A DNA stretch of 58,459 nt from Bacteroidota bacterium. Lineage in GTDB: Bacteria > Bacteroidota > Bacteroidia > Flavobacteriales_F > PHOS-HE28. The stretch is from assembly GCA_029573495.1 (NCBI GenBank), contig JAKQEI010000199.1, positions 1-58,459 of the forward strand. Direction: 5' to 3'. Below the pieces are notes generated by a model. The model searched no databases and had not been told where the DNA came from. It saw nothing but the letters and a program-made list of their open reading frames with translations. Shown here one piece after another: positions 1 to 8,793 of the stretch; the first letter of the stretch is position 1, and each line of letters opens with the position of its first letter. Both the position numbers and the translations under genes were made by a program.

Positions 1-2009
1 TCCGGCTGGTTCCGGATGTGGTGGTCGAATTCCACGCTGATGGCAGGTGAGAGCCGGTCGTTCAGTTTGTTCGCGTCAGCCAGGCGATCGGTGGGGTCGA
101 TGATCACCTGTTCGATGCCGGAAGGGATGTCCACCTCCACCACATGGGCCCGGTTCAACTCGTCGTAACCGATCCAACGCGGCATCACCTTCGCATCGGT
201 CTCTTTCACGAACCAGGTGTTCGGGATGTGCAGGTCGTGCACCGTTCCGTCACGCGCGATCACCTGCAGGTCGACGGGCATGTGCAGGTCGCCGATGCGC
301 CGCAGGTGGATGCGCTGGCCACCATCGCGCATCCGGTGTTCCACCTTGCGAACGGCGTAGTCGATGCGTCGGTCGGTATCGATCCATTGGTCGAAGAACC
401 AGTTGAGGTCCACCTTGGTGAAGCCGATGATGCTCTGGCGGAAGTCCTCCGGGTAGGGATGGCACATGCGCCATTGGGCGAAGTAGTGCTGCATCGCGGC
501 GAGGAAGAGGCTGTCGCCGAGCGTGTACTGGAGGTTGTACAGCATGGTCGCGGTCTTCACGTAGACATGCCCGTATCCGTAACCGAAGCCGGCATGATGC
601 GTGAACTCATCGCTGTGCACGTTGATCGGAGGGAGCTGGTCGCGCACGGCATCCCGTTGGAAGGAACCGTACACCTCGCTCTCGCGTGGTCGTTCCGGCA
701 GCAGGTAGCGCCGCTCATAGGCCGTGGCGGGCGTATCGGTGACCATCGTATCCCCATCGATCGCTTCCAGGGCCCAAGCGGTAAGGAACTGGGTGAAGCC
801 TTCATCCAGGAAGGCGCGGTAGGTCTCGTTGTTCCCCACCATGCCGAAGAACCAGTTGTGTCCCACCTCGTGCGCCAGCAGGCCCCGATAGTCGGGGTCT
901 CGGCCGCCATCAAGGGTGAGCATGGGGTACTCCATGCCATCGCGTGCGTCGGCCACGATCATCTTCGGATAGGCGTACATCCCGAAGTCGGTACTGTAGC
1001 AGGCGATGATCCGAGCGGTGTAGCTGGCCGCGTTCTGCCAGCCCGCGGCGTGCGGTTCCTGCACCAGCGCCACGCATTTGATGCCTTTCCATTCCGCTTC
1101 ACCGATGCGGTAGGTCGGGTCGGCGGTCCAGGCGAAGTCATGCACGTTCTCGGCGTGGAAGCGCCAGACCTTGCGCTTGCCCGGTTCCGGGGTGATCACC
1201 ACGGAGGGCTGGCTGTTCCACGGCTTGTCCTTGAAATTGGCGATGGACAGCTTCGCCTTCAGATCCGCAGGCATCACTTCCTCCGGGTTCTGGAGCGTCC
1301 CCGTGGCATCGAGCACGTAATGGTGGGGAAGGTCCAGGTCCACATCGAAGGTGCCGTAGTCCCCATAGAACTCATGACCGAGGTGTTGCTGGGTGTCCCA
1401 GCCGAAGCGGGCATCGTACACCGCGATGCGGGGATACCAATGCACGCCGTCGTAGTGCTTCCAGCCCCACTGCTGGAAGAGCTTCATGCGCCGGTACACG
1501 TCCAGGGTCCAGTGCGTCGTGAAGTGGATGCGGAAGTTCGTGCGTTCGCCGGGGGCCAGGAGGTCCTGCAGGTGGACGCGGAGCACCGTGTTGTCCTGCT
1601 CGCGCTCCAGTTCGGTGCCGGCCTGGGTGAGCGATGTGATCCGTGTTCCAGCATAAGCGAGTGGCCCCTTCTTCGTCCGCGGCAGGTCACCGTTGCGTGC
1701 CTCCAGGTAGGAGCCTTCCACGAAGGCTTCCTGCGTCAGGTGGAAATAGACCTCCCGCAAGGTGTCCGGTGAATTGTTCCAGTAGGTCAGCGATAGTTCC
1801 GCCTCGAGCACATCGGTCGAGTCATCGAGCCGTGCCTTGATCAGGTAGTGCACATCCTGTTGCCAGTAGCCCGGGCGCGGCGGCCGGTTGCGCCAGTAGT
1901 GCGGGTTGTCCGCGTTGCGGTAGGTGTTCGGCGGATGCTCCGGGTCGAAGGGTTGGGCCGCCAATTGGAGGAGGGCGGGCAGGACGAGGAGCAGGGCGAG
2001 GTACCGCAT
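1..2009 (-). CDS. M1 family zinc metallopeptidase (aminopeptidase N-like), C-terminus cut by window edge
   Basis: The reverse-strand frame is open from an ATG at 2009 to the window edge, giving 669 codons without a stop. The N-terminus is a short hydrophobic signal peptide ending near LAAQ, so the enzyme is probably exported. The zinc site of the M1 family is intact: HEVGH at residues 380-384 and the third ligand E403 after the usual 18-residue spacer (NETYRAFLDEGF context). A GMEYP motif upstream stands where GAMEN-type substrate-binding loops sit. The family removes N-terminal residues from peptides; the substrate here is unknown. The gene lies 25 bp downstream of the BrkB-like gene, as the last visible member of a leftward run. 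A box TAACTTGG (2017-2024, reverse strand) just before the ATG could give it its own promoter. The family call is sure; the end is not visible. Confidence 0.93.
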   Translation of the reverse strand, partial: MRYLALLLVLPALLQLAAQPFDPEHPPNTYRNADNPHYWRNRPPRPGYWQQDVHYLIKARLDDSTDVLEAELSLTYWNNSPDTLREVYFHLTQEAFVEGSYLEARNGDLPRTKKGPLAYAGTRITSLTQAGTELEREQDNTVLRVHLQDLLAPGERTNFRIHFTTHWTLDVYRRMKLFQQWGWKHYDGVHWYPRIAVYDARFGWDTQQHLGHEFYGDYGTFDVDLDLPHHYVLDATGTLQNPEEVMPADLKAKLSIANFKDKPWNSQPSVVITPEPGKRKVWRFHAENVHDFAWTADPTYRIGEAEWKGIKCVALVQEPHAAGWQNAASYTARIIACYSTDFGMYAYPKMIVADARDGMEYPMLTLDGGRDPDYRGLLAHEVGHNWFFGMVGNNETYRAFLDEGFTQFLTAWALEAIDGDTMVTDTPATAYERRYLLPERPRESEVYGSFQRDAVRDQLPPINVHSDEFTHHAGFGYGYGHVYVKTATMLYNLQYTLGDSLFLAAMQHYFAQWRMCHPYPEDFRQSIIGFTKVDLNWFFDQWIDTDRRIDYAVRKVEHRMRDGGQRIHLRRIGDLHMPVDLQVIARDGTVHDLHIPNTWFVKETDAKVMPRWIGYDELNRAHVVEVDIPSGIEQVIIDPTDRLADANKLNDRLSPAISVEFDHHIRNQP

Positions 2010-2034
2010 GTGCGGTCCAAGTTATCGGATCCCC

Positions 2035-2994
2035 TCAGGCGGCCGGCGCCTTCTCGAGCGTCAGGCTTTCACGTCGCAGGATGCGTGCGCGTGCTATGCT
2101 CGTGTTCAGTTCGTAGCCCACCAACAGGACGATCATGTTGAGGTAAAGCCAGAGCTGCACGGCCAGGATGGCGCCGATGGAGCCGTACAACGCGTTGTAA
2201 TCCGTGATGTACGAGAACATGAAGGCCAGCGCCTGGGATACGATGAGGATGAGCAGCACGGCCAGCAGTGCTCCCGGTGTGAAGAGCCGGAAGCGACGGG
2301 CCGTGGGGTCGCCGGCGTTGTAGAGCAGCGAGACGAACATCACCACCACCAGGATGGAGACGATCCATTTGGCTGCGAAGAGCGCGGCCACCTGGAAGTA
2401 GCTGGTGAAGAAGCCCAGGTCATCCAACCGGTAGATCACCGATCCACTGAAGGTGAGCAACGGGATGGCGATGAGGGTGAGCACCGTGAGGGCCACGAGC
2501 AGGCCCAGGCTGAGCAGGCGCTGTTTCAATGGGGTATGCCAGGTCGTATGGTTCGCGCTGCCGCTGAACCCGGCAAGGATCGCATCGATGCTGTTGCTGG
2601 CCATGAACACGCCGACCAGGAAGCTCAATGAGAGCAGGGCGCCATGCTTGCGGATCAACAGGTCGTGCAAGGTGGCCTCAATGAAGCCGTACACTTCCCG
2701 GGGCAGCATGTCGTGGAAGGTCACGAGCAGCTTCTGTTGGAAGTCCGGAATGGGGATGTAAGGGATCATGGTGAGCAGCACCAGCACGGCGGGGAAGAAG
2801 GCCAGGAACACTTTGAAGGCGATGGCCGATGCCCGCGTGGTGATCTGTCCTTGGAACAAGGCGCGGAAGAAGAAGCGGCTGATCTCGTACAGACTGAATC
2901 CCTCGAAACCGGGCAGGATCACCAGGCGCGCCCAGCCGATCAGCCGGCGGTTCTGGCGGGAATAAAGGAGCTTGCGTTTGAGGCGCTCGATCAT
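2035..2994 (-). CDS. YihY/virulence factor BrkB family membrane protein
   Basis: A 319-residue integral membrane protein with about six hydrophobic helices and the family's features: an amphipathic N-terminus followed by a segment with RASAIAFKVFLAFFPAVLVLL, a central GVFMASNSIDAI region, and a late GSIGAILAVQLWLYLNMIVLLVG helix. Function in the family is not settled (old links to serum resistance and to RNase BN were withdrawn or are weak). A TTG codon lies one position upstream, but I chose the ATG at 2994 because it overlaps the nadC stop by one base (TGATG), a classic coupling arrangement. It precedes the M1 peptidase by 25 bp. Confidence 0.88.
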   Translation of the reverse strand: MIERLKRKLLYSRQNRRLIGWARLVILPGFEGFSLYEISRFFFRALFQGQITTRASAIAFKVFLAFFPAVLVLLTMIPYIPIPDFQQKLLVTFHDMLPREVYGFIEATLHDLLIRKHGALLSLSFLVGVFMASNSIDAILAGFSGSANHTTWHTPLKQRLLSLGLLVALTVLTLIAIPLLTFSGSVIYRLDDLGFFTSYFQVAALFAAKWIVSILVVVMFVSLLYNAGDPTARRFRLFTPGALLAVLLILIVSQALAFMFSYITDYNALYGSIGAILAVQLWLYLNMIVLLVGYELNTSIARARILRRESLTLEKAPAA

Positions 2995-3839
2995 CAAGCA
3001 AGCGCTTTCAGGCTGAGATCCAGGCTGGGCACCGAATGGGTCAACGCGCCGACCGAGACGTGGTCCACGCCGGTCTCGGCGAAACTGCGCACGGTAGCCA
3101 GGTTGATGCCGCCGGAGGCCTCCGTTTCGAACCGTCGATCGATCAAGGTCACGGCTTCCCGCAGCAGGTCGGGGTGGAAATTGTCCAGCATGATCCGCTG
3201 CACACCGCCCGTGGCGAGCACCTGCTTCACCTCTTCGAGGTCGCGCGTCTCCACTTCGATCGGCAGGTCACGACCGGTGCGCTGCAAGTAGCTCTGCGCC
3301 GCTTCGATCGCCTTCGGGATGCCGCCGGCGAAGTCGTGGTGGTTGTCCTTGATCATGATCATGTCGAACAGCCCGAAGCGGTGGTTATGCCCACCGCCGA
3401 GCCGAACAGCCCATTTCTCGAGCCCTCGAAGCGTCGGTGTGGTCTTCCGGGTGTCCAGCACGCGACAGCCCGTCCCTTCCACCGCATCCACGTAACGCCG
3501 GGTCATCGTGGCGATGCCGCTCATGCGTTGCATGAAGTTGAGCAGGACGCGCTCCACCATGAGGATGCTGCGGGTGGGCCCCATCAGATTGAAGGCGATG
3601 TCGCCCTTCTTCACCTGTGCGCCATCCTCCAGGTAGATCCGGAAGGTGAGGGCGGGGTCGAAGTGGGCGGCCACGGCCTGCGCAAGTTCCACACCCGCCA
3701 GCACGCCATCATCCTTCACCAATAGACGTGCGGCACCGCGCGCCTCGGCCGGTATGGTGCTCAGGGAGGTGTGGTCGCCGTCGCCGATGTCCTCGCGGAA
3801 GGCGAGATCGATCAACGCATCGGTTCCCGGTGGCAGCAC
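2994..3839 (-). CDS. nadC: Nicotinate-nucleotide pyrophosphorylase (carboxylating), quinolinate phosphoribosyltransferase
   Basis: A 281-residue protein matching NadC over its full length: an N-terminal open-face domain, then the barrel with MQRMSGIATMTRRYV, the DTRKTTPTLR phosphoribosyl-binding motif, KWAVRLGGGHNHR, MIKDNHH, EVETRDLEEV, IMLDNF and ETEASGGINL. It makes nicotinate mononucleotide from quinolinate and PRPP in de novo NAD synthesis, in the cytoplasm. The start appears to be GTG at 3839, two bases after the stop of the DUF4783 gene; no ATG exists near the N-terminus. The tight spacing indicates one mRNA with the flanking DUF4783 and BrkB genes. Confidence 0.96.
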   Translation of the reverse strand: MLPPGTDALIDLAFREDIGDGDHTSLSTIPAEARGAARLLVKDDGVLAGVELAQAVAAHFDPALTFRIYLEDGAQVKKGDIAFNLMGPTRSILMVERVLLNFMQRMSGIATMTRRYVDAVEGTGCRVLDTRKTTPTLRGLEKWAVRLGGGHNHRFGLFDMIMIKDNHHDFAGGIPKAIEAAQSYLQRTGRDLPIEVETRDLEEVKQVLATGGVQRIMLDNFHPDLLREAVTLIDRRFETEASGGINLATVRSFAETGVDHVSVGALTHSVPSLDLSLKALA

Positions 3840-3841
3840 GC

Positions 3842-4252
3842 TCAGAAGTCGTTCTTGCTGTTCTCGATCCGCAGTTGCTTCACTTGGAAGGCGCTGTCCG
3901 TCTTCTTCAGGAAGAAGGTCACCCGGAAGTAGCCGGTGCGCGTGCGCAGGATGCCGATATAGTACTTGTCGCCCACCTTGCTCACACCGCTGTGCTCGAT
4001 CACGAGATCAACGGGCGGGTTGTCGTTGAAGAACTTCCGGACGATCTGCTCGGCCTGCGCCTTGCTGTACACGTCGGCCGTCTCCTTCACCGTGAGGTCG
4101 ATGTTGGCGATGAAATGGGCGGCGAGCTCCTTCGAGCTGCCGGTGCGCATGGCCTGTACCACCTGGTCCTTCACGTCATCCTGGGCGGAAAGGCCCATGG
4201 CGGCAAGGAGGAGGGTGAACAGCAGCGGGAACCTGTTCATCGAACGCTTCAT
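3842..4252 (-). CDS. DUF4783 family exported protein
   Basis: A protein of 136 residues (or 132 if the ATG at 4240 is used) with a signal peptide ending at LSAQ. The mature part reads as the small alpha/beta DUF4783 domain, a nuclear-transport-factor-2-like fold seen almost only in Bacteroidota: AHFIANIDLTV, QAEQIVRKFF, HSGVSKVGDKYYIG, GYFRVTFFLKK. The molecular role is unknown. The reading frame extends 15 codons farther upstream, but the extension is not signal-peptide-like, so the ATG at 4252 or 4240 is preferred. It is the first gene of the leftward set with nadC, and it diverges from rlmH. Confidence 0.82.
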   Translation of the reverse strand: MKRSMNRFPLLFTLLLAAMGLSAQDDVKDQVVQAMRTGSSKELAAHFIANIDLTVKETADVYSKAQAEQIVRKFFNDNPPVDLVIEHSGVSKVGDKYYIGILRTRTGYFRVTFFLKKTDSAFQVKQLRIENSKNDF

Positions 4253-4327
4253 TTGTTCCGAAATTTGGCAAATACCGGGCCAAGCGGGCAAGCTCACCCG
4301 GTGGGACTTACGAACAGTGCTATGGGC

Positions 4328-4789
4328 ATGGAAGTCAGGTTGTTACTGGTGGGGCGTAGCGAGCGTGGGCTGGTCGCCGACGGCGTGAAGCACTACTTGG
4401 ACCGGCTCACACGCAACCTGCCGGTGGAGCAGGTGGTCCTGGCCGAGGCCGGGCGCGGTGACCCGGCCTACCAGCAGCGCACGGAGAGCGAGCGGATCCT
4501 GGCGGCCTTGAAGCCGGGGGAGAAGGTGGTGGTGCTGGATGAGCGCGGTGCGCAGCTTACCAGCCCACAGTTCGCGGAGCGCCTGGGTAAATGGCGGGAC
4601 CAGGGTGTGCGGCAGGTCGCCTTCGCGATCGGTGGGGCCTATGGGATGACGGATGCGGTCCGGGAGCGCGCTGATCTGGTGCTGGCCTTATCTGCGATGA
4701 CCTTCCCGCACCAACTCGTGCGTGTGCTGTTCGCCGAGCAATTGTACCGGGCCGTGGCCATCCTGCAGGGAAGTCCTTATCATCATTGA
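4328..4789 (+). CDS. rlmH: 23S rRNA (pseudouridine1915-N3)-methyltransferase RlmH
   Basis: A 153-residue SPOUT-class methyltransferase, close to the family's usual 155 residues. The C-terminal trefoil knot is fully recognisable: FAIGGAYGM, then LSAMTFPHQLVRVLFAEQL and the terminal YRAVAILQGSPYHH. It methylates pseudouridine 1915 in helix 69 of 23S rRNA on assembled ribosomes. The frame contains ATG at 4322 and 4328; the second gives the usual family N-terminus (MEVRLLLVG). The reading frame is open far upstream, but that part is not RlmH-like. Its last 7 bases overlap the 3' end of the convergent acyltransferase gene. Confidence 0.97.
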   Translation: MEVRLLLVGRSERGLVADGVKHYLDRLTRNLPVEQVVLAEAGRGDPAYQQRTESERILAALKPGEKVVVLDERGAQLTSPQFAERLGKWRDQGVRQVAFAIGGAYGMTDAVRERADLVLALSAMTFPHQLVRVLFAEQLYRAVAILQGSPYHH

Positions 4790-5886
4790 GGATCACCCTC
4801 GCCGTGACCTCCTTCACGCTTGATGCGGGTGATGGACCGTTGCCAGGATGGTACGACGGCATTCCTGATCCGTAACGCTGGTCGTTCGACCAGGACGGTG
4901 GTCAGCCAGCCGGCCAGCAAGGCCAGTGCGACGAAACCGGCGAGTTCGACCCACCCGTGTTGCAGGCCGAAGCGCTGTGTCACCATCTCGACCAGAAGAA
5001 GGACGAAGAGGTGCCAGAGGTAGGTGTTGTAGGAGATGCCTCCGATCCAGGCAAGGCCCTTTGAAAGCGGGTCCCGGGAGCCGTGTTCCATGGAAGTGCT
5101 ACGTTCCACGGCCAGGCCCACCAGGACCATGCCGCCCACATAGGCTGTCGAAAGTCCGATGGTGTACATCCAGAAGGAGCCGAAGGGGAGCAGAACGGTT
5201 GGCAGGAACAACAGGACGGCCAGCAAGAGCAGGTACGAACGCCCGGTGTGGAAGAAGGCGCTGAACGAAACGGGCCGATGCCGGTGCCAGCCGGCCAGGA
5301 GCACGCCCGCCAGCAGGGAATCCATGCGCAGGTGGCTCGGGTAGAAGTGGGTGAGCACCTGGAACGGGTGAGCGGTCCAGGTGAGCGCACGAAGGGTCGT
5401 GAAGAAGAACATGCCGAGCACGCAGCTGATGAAGAACGCACGCCAGGTGAGCTTGATACGCCAACGGAGCAGAGCCGCCGTGCACCCGACGACGAGCAGG
5501 TAGAAGTGCTCCTCAACGGCGAGCGACCAGGTGTGCGACCAGAGGCCCTCGTGGTAGTTCTGGAAGAACAACAATTCCGCGATGTAATTGAGTGGTGGGT
5601 CCTGCCTGTCGGTCGCCCACATGGCAAGCGCCGTGATCCCGATGAGCGCCAGGAAGGAAGGCTGGATCTTGAACGCCCGTCGGATCAGGAAGCGAAGGGC
5701 CATGAACCGGCCGGTGGCCCGCGCCTCGTCGAAGATGAGCCCGGAGACCAGGAAGCCGCTGATCACGAAGAAGAGGTCGACCCCGAGCCAACCCACCTCC
5801 CCGAGCACGCCGCCGGATGGGTGATGCCTGAACAATACCAGCAGGACCGCGATCCCGCGAAGCATGTCCACCAGGTTCCAGCGCAT
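4783..5886 (-). CDS. Acyltransferase family 3 membrane protein (OafA/YrhL type)
   Basis: A 367-residue membrane protein with about ten hydrophobic helices. The N-terminal DMLRGIAVLLVLFRHH carries the R and His expected of acyltransferase-3 enzymes, followed by GVDLFFVISGFLVSG and RRAFKIQPSF. WSLAVEEHFYLL and a late SYNTYLWHLFVLLLVE are also family landmarks. Such enzymes O-acylate lipopolysaccharide, exopolysaccharide or peptidoglycan across the inner membrane. The start ATG at 5886 was chosen because the 67 upstream codons are not membrane-like. It heads the polysaccharide region and converges on rlmH with a 7-bp overlap. The acceptor sugar cannot be told. Confidence 0.9.
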   Translation of the reverse strand: MRWNLVDMLRGIAVLLVLFRHHPSGGVLGEVGWLGVDLFFVISGFLVSGLIFDEARATGRFMALRFLIRRAFKIQPSFLALIGITALAMWATDRQDPPLNYIAELLFFQNYHEGLWSHTWSLAVEEHFYLLVVGCTAALLRWRIKLTWRAFFISCVLGMFFFTTLRALTWTAHPFQVLTHFYPSHLRMDSLLAGVLLAGWHRHRPVSFSAFFHTGRSYLLLLAVLLFLPTVLLPFGSFWMYTIGLSTAYVGGMVLVGLAVERSTSMEHGSRDPLSKGLAWIGGISYNTYLWHLFVLLLVEMVTQRFGLQHGWVELAGFVALALLAGWLTTVLVERPALRIRNAVVPSWQRSITRIKREGGHGEGDPQ

Positions 5887-5972
5887 GGTCCTTGCTTCCA
5901 CTTGTCGTCGGTTAAGATCGGCGATCCGTTCGGATCCACGACGGACGGCTCGGAAGGCTTGCCGGTCGCGAC

Positions 5973-5980
5973 TACTTTTG
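5973..5980 (+). promoter_or_regulatory. Candidate -7 box TACTTTTG
   Basis: An exact match to the Bacteroidetes sigma-ABfr -7 consensus TAnnTTTG lies in the 184-bp gap between two divergent genes. It points toward the membrane protein at 6071, leaving a leader of about 85 nt. No clear -33 TTTG is present at the usual distance, so this is a candidate only. Confidence 0.4.
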
Positions 5981-6070
5981 GCGCAACGGGGGGCTGTCAG
6001 GAACGCTGAGCAGATGATGTGAGGTGTTCCGACGCCAGCCGATCGACCGAACCCCTGTCCCCGGCCTCCA

Positions 6071-7573
6071 ATGTTCCCTCTGATCAATGTCCTGTACCAT
6101 GGCGAACAGACGATCGATTACTGGGAGTACCTCGTGGCACTGCTTTACATCGCGATCATCTACGTGTTCTTCGCGAGGCAGAAGGCCTTGCGGCTGAAGG
6201 AGGGACCGGAATATCGGTACTACATCTCGGCCTTGCTGGCGAAGATCGGTGCGAGCATGTTCTTCTCCATCGTCTACTTCTACATCTATGGCGGCGGGGA
6301 TTCGGGCGCCTACTTCTTCTCGGGCCTGTCCATGCGCAACCTGGCTTTGGAGAACCCGTTCGAATATGTGCGGCAGTTGGTCACGGGTGACAATTCCATG
6401 CAGGCGTGGTCGCGGTACAACCTGAACACGGCGAAGCCGTACCAGTTCATGTTCTTCGACGACCGCACCTTCTTCGTGCTCAGGGTGACGAGCATCGTCA
6501 CCTTCTTCACCTTCAAGAGCTTCCTGCTCACGAACGTGCTCATGGCCACGCTCTCCTTCTTCGGGATCTGGGCGTGCTACCGGACCTTCGTCGGGTACTT
6601 CCCGCAGATAAGCGGGCAGCTGGCCACGGGCTTCCTCTTCATGCCGTCGTCCATCTTCTGGGGGTCGCCGGTGCTGAAGGACACCATCACCTTCAGTGCC
6701 GTATGCTGGTGGGTGCATGCGGTGGACGAGGTCTTCTTCAAGAAGCGGGCGATCATGAAGAACGCGGTGGTGATGGTGCTCAGTGCCACCGCGATGATGA
6801 TGGTGAAGCCCTACATCTTCATGGTGCTGATATCCGCCACCCTGCTGTGGTTGTTCTATTTCCGTCTCGTGCGCGTCCGCAACCTGTTGTTCAAGTTCGT
6901 CCTGTTCCCCATCACCATCGCGATCTTCGTCGGAGTGACCCTGTTCGTCCTGAACAAGCTCGGGGAATCCGCCGGCCACTTCGCTTTGGATGGTGCCTTG
7001 AAGTCCATCGAGGCGACCCAGCAGGACCTGATCCGTGTGGATTCCTATGGTTCCAACAGCTTTGATGTGGGTGAGTTCGATGGGACCTGGCTCGGCCTCT
7101 TCGCGAAGTTCCCGATCGCGGTGAACGCCGCGATCTTCCGTCCGTACCTGTGGGAGTGCAACAACTTCACCATGATCCTGAGCGGCCTGGAGAACCTGTG
7201 GGTGCTGATGTTCACGGTGTTCGCCGTGTTGCGTGCGGGGCCGCGCTTCATCATCACGTGCATGGCCGGCGTGCCCATCATCACCATGTCCCTCACCTTC
7301 GCCCTGCTCTTCGGCTTCGCTGTCGGCGTCTCCACCCCGAACTTTGGAGCACTGGTGCGCTTCAAGATCCCGATGGTGCCCTTCTTCATCTGCTCCATGT
7401 ACATCATCGTGTTCCTGTCACGGATCAAGCGTGCCTTGAAGAAGAACAAGCTCCGCTTCGACCTGAACGACTACATGATGGGCACTGCCCATATGAAGGG
7501 CATCACGGAGCTCATTTCCACCAAGCGGAAGGCCAGGGCCCGGGAATGGAGAGCGATCGATCGAGCGAGATGA
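6071..7573 (+). CDS. Multi-pass membrane protein, possible polysaccharide polymerase
   Basis: A 500-residue protein with roughly ten hydrophobic helices, starting at an ATG 184 bp beyond the divergent acyltransferase. I do not recognise the family with certainty. Landmarks are GGGDSGAYFFSGLSMRN after the second helix, MPSSIFWGSPVLKDTI in the middle, MMVKPYIFMVL, a long periplasmic-looking stretch (about residues 300-355), and a basic cytoplasmic tail (residues 450-500). The topology, with one large loop and a position inside a polysaccharide cluster that has a flippase, is compatible with a Wzy-like polymerase or another polyprenyl-linked glycan enzyme. Its stop overlaps the next start (ATGA), so it is coupled to a GT4 glycosyltransferase and then to galE. 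Confidence 0.6.
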   Translation: MFPLINVLYHGEQTIDYWEYLVALLYIAIIYVFFARQKALRLKEGPEYRYYISALLAKIGASMFFSIVYFYIYGGGDSGAYFFSGLSMRNLALENPFEYVRQLVTGDNSMQAWSRYNLNTAKPYQFMFFDDRTFFVLRVTSIVTFFTFKSFLLTNVLMATLSFFGIWACYRTFVGYFPQISGQLATGFLFMPSSIFWGSPVLKDTITFSAVCWWVHAVDEVFFKKRAIMKNAVVMVLSATAMMMVKPYIFMVLISATLLWLFYFRLVRVRNLLFKFVLFPITIAIFVGVTLFVLNKLGESAGHFALDGALKSIEATQQDLIRVDSYGSNSFDVGEFDGTWLGLFAKFPIAVNAAIFRPYLWECNNFTMILSGLENLWVLMFTVFAVLRAGPRFIITCMAGVPIITMSLTFALLFGFAVGVSTPNFGALVRFKIPMVPFFICSMYIIVFLSRIKRALKKNKLRFDLNDYMMGTAHMKGITELISTKRKARAREWRAIDRAR

Positions 7574-8793
7574 CGGATCAGCACACGGCGCGACCTCCCA
7601 GGCAGGTGTTGGTGCTCACCTACTGGAGCTATTCCGATGCGCTCATCCAAGCGTACACCCTGCCTTATGTCCGGCTGATCCTGAATGCGCTTCCGAAGGG
7701 CAGCACGGTGCATCTCATCACCTTGGAGAAGGGTGGCGGTCCATCCACGGTCCCATCGGAGAGCGGTGTAGTGGCGCATCCGATCAGGTATGCGCCTTTC
7801 GGTGTGCGCGCGGCACCCATGGTCCTTCGGGTCCTGTGGCAGGGTGTACGACTCATCCGCCGGGTGCGGGTCGATACCATCCATGCCTGGTGCACACCCG
7901 CTGGCATGATGGGGCACATCCTCTCTGTGCTCACTGGTCGCCCGCTCATCCTGGACAGCTACGAGCCCCATGCCGAGGCGATGGTGGAGAACGGGACCTG
8001 GCGGCGCTTTGGTCTGGCCTTCAAGGTGCTCTTCCAATGGGAGAAGTGGCAGAGCCGACGTGCGAAGGTGCTCATCGCAGCGGCAGCGGGCATGAGGGAA
8101 TACGCGGCGCGCAAGTATGGTGTGAAGGACAAACCGTTCCACGTGAAGCCTGCCTGCGTGGACCTGGAGGCCTTCTCCTTGAAACTTCGCAAGGACCCTG
8201 GATTGTTGAAGGAACTGGGGCTCGAGGGCAGGCTCGTGCTGGTGTATGCTGGCAAGTTCGGAGGGATCTACCTCGACCAGGAGGTGTTCGACCTGTTCGC
8301 CGTGGCGCGCCGATATTGGGGAGAACGCCTGCAGGTGCTCCTGCTCACCGGGCACGAGCTGGAGGATGTGATGCCCTTCATGACACGGGCCGGACTGGAC
8401 CCCGCGATGTTCACCATCCGGTTCGTTCCGCACGCGGACATGCCCCGTTACATGGGGCTTGGCGATGTGGCGGTGACCCCGGTGCGGAGCGTACCGACCA
8501 AACGGTATTGCACCCCGATCAAGGATGGAGAGTACTGGGCCCTCGGGCTTCCGGTGATCATCACACCCGACATCTCGGATGATTCGCGTATCATCGCGGA
8601 GAACGGGATCGGAGCCGTCCTGGAGGGCTTGAACGTTGTCGCGTATGAGAAGGCGGTCCGTACCATCGATCATCTGCTGACGAGCGTGGAGAACAAGGAG
8701 CTCACGGAGCGGATCAGGGCCGTGGCGGTCAGGTATCGCAGCCTGGGGGTCGCCGAACACATATACAGGACCATCTATGGACAGCAGGGATAG
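7570..8793 (+). CDS. Glycosyltransferase family 4-like protein
   Basis: A 407-residue protein with the two-Rossmann GT-B layout. The N-terminal domain contains IHAWCTPAGMMGHIL and PLILDSYEPHAEAM; the C-terminal donor domain has LVLVYAGKFGG and a late EYWALGLPVIITPDISDDS region in place of the canonical EX7E helix. It likely transfers a nucleotide-activated sugar to a lipid-linked glycan on the cytoplasmic face. The ATG at 7570 overlaps the upstream stop (ATGA); another in-frame ATG at 7546 would add eight residues. The 3' end overlaps galE by 17 bp. Confidence 0.82.
   Translation: MTDQHTARPPRQVLVLTYWSYSDALIQAYTLPYVRLILNALPKGSTVHLITLEKGGGPSTVPSESGVVAHPIRYAPFGVRAAPMVLRVLWQGVRLIRRVRVDTIHAWCTPAGMMGHILSVLTGRPLILDSYEPHAEAMVENGTWRRFGLAFKVLFQWEKWQSRRAKVLIAAAAGMREYAARKYGVKDKPFHVKPACVDLEAFSLKLRKDPGLLKELGLEGRLVLVYAGKFGGIYLDQEVFDLFAVARRYWGERLQVLLLTGHELEDVMPFMTRAGLDPAMFTIRFVPHADMPRYMGLGDVAVTPVRSVPTKRYCTPIKDGEYWALGLPVIITPDISDDSRIIAENGIGAVLEGLNVVAYEKAVRTIDHLLTSVENKELTERIRAVAVRYRSLGVAEHIYRTIYGQQG

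Noticed and set aside
144..1772. 542-codon open frame on the + strand opposite the M1 peptidase
   Set aside because: Antisense shadow: composition is rich in V, H, R and D without domains, while the reverse frame carries HEVGH and a signal peptide.
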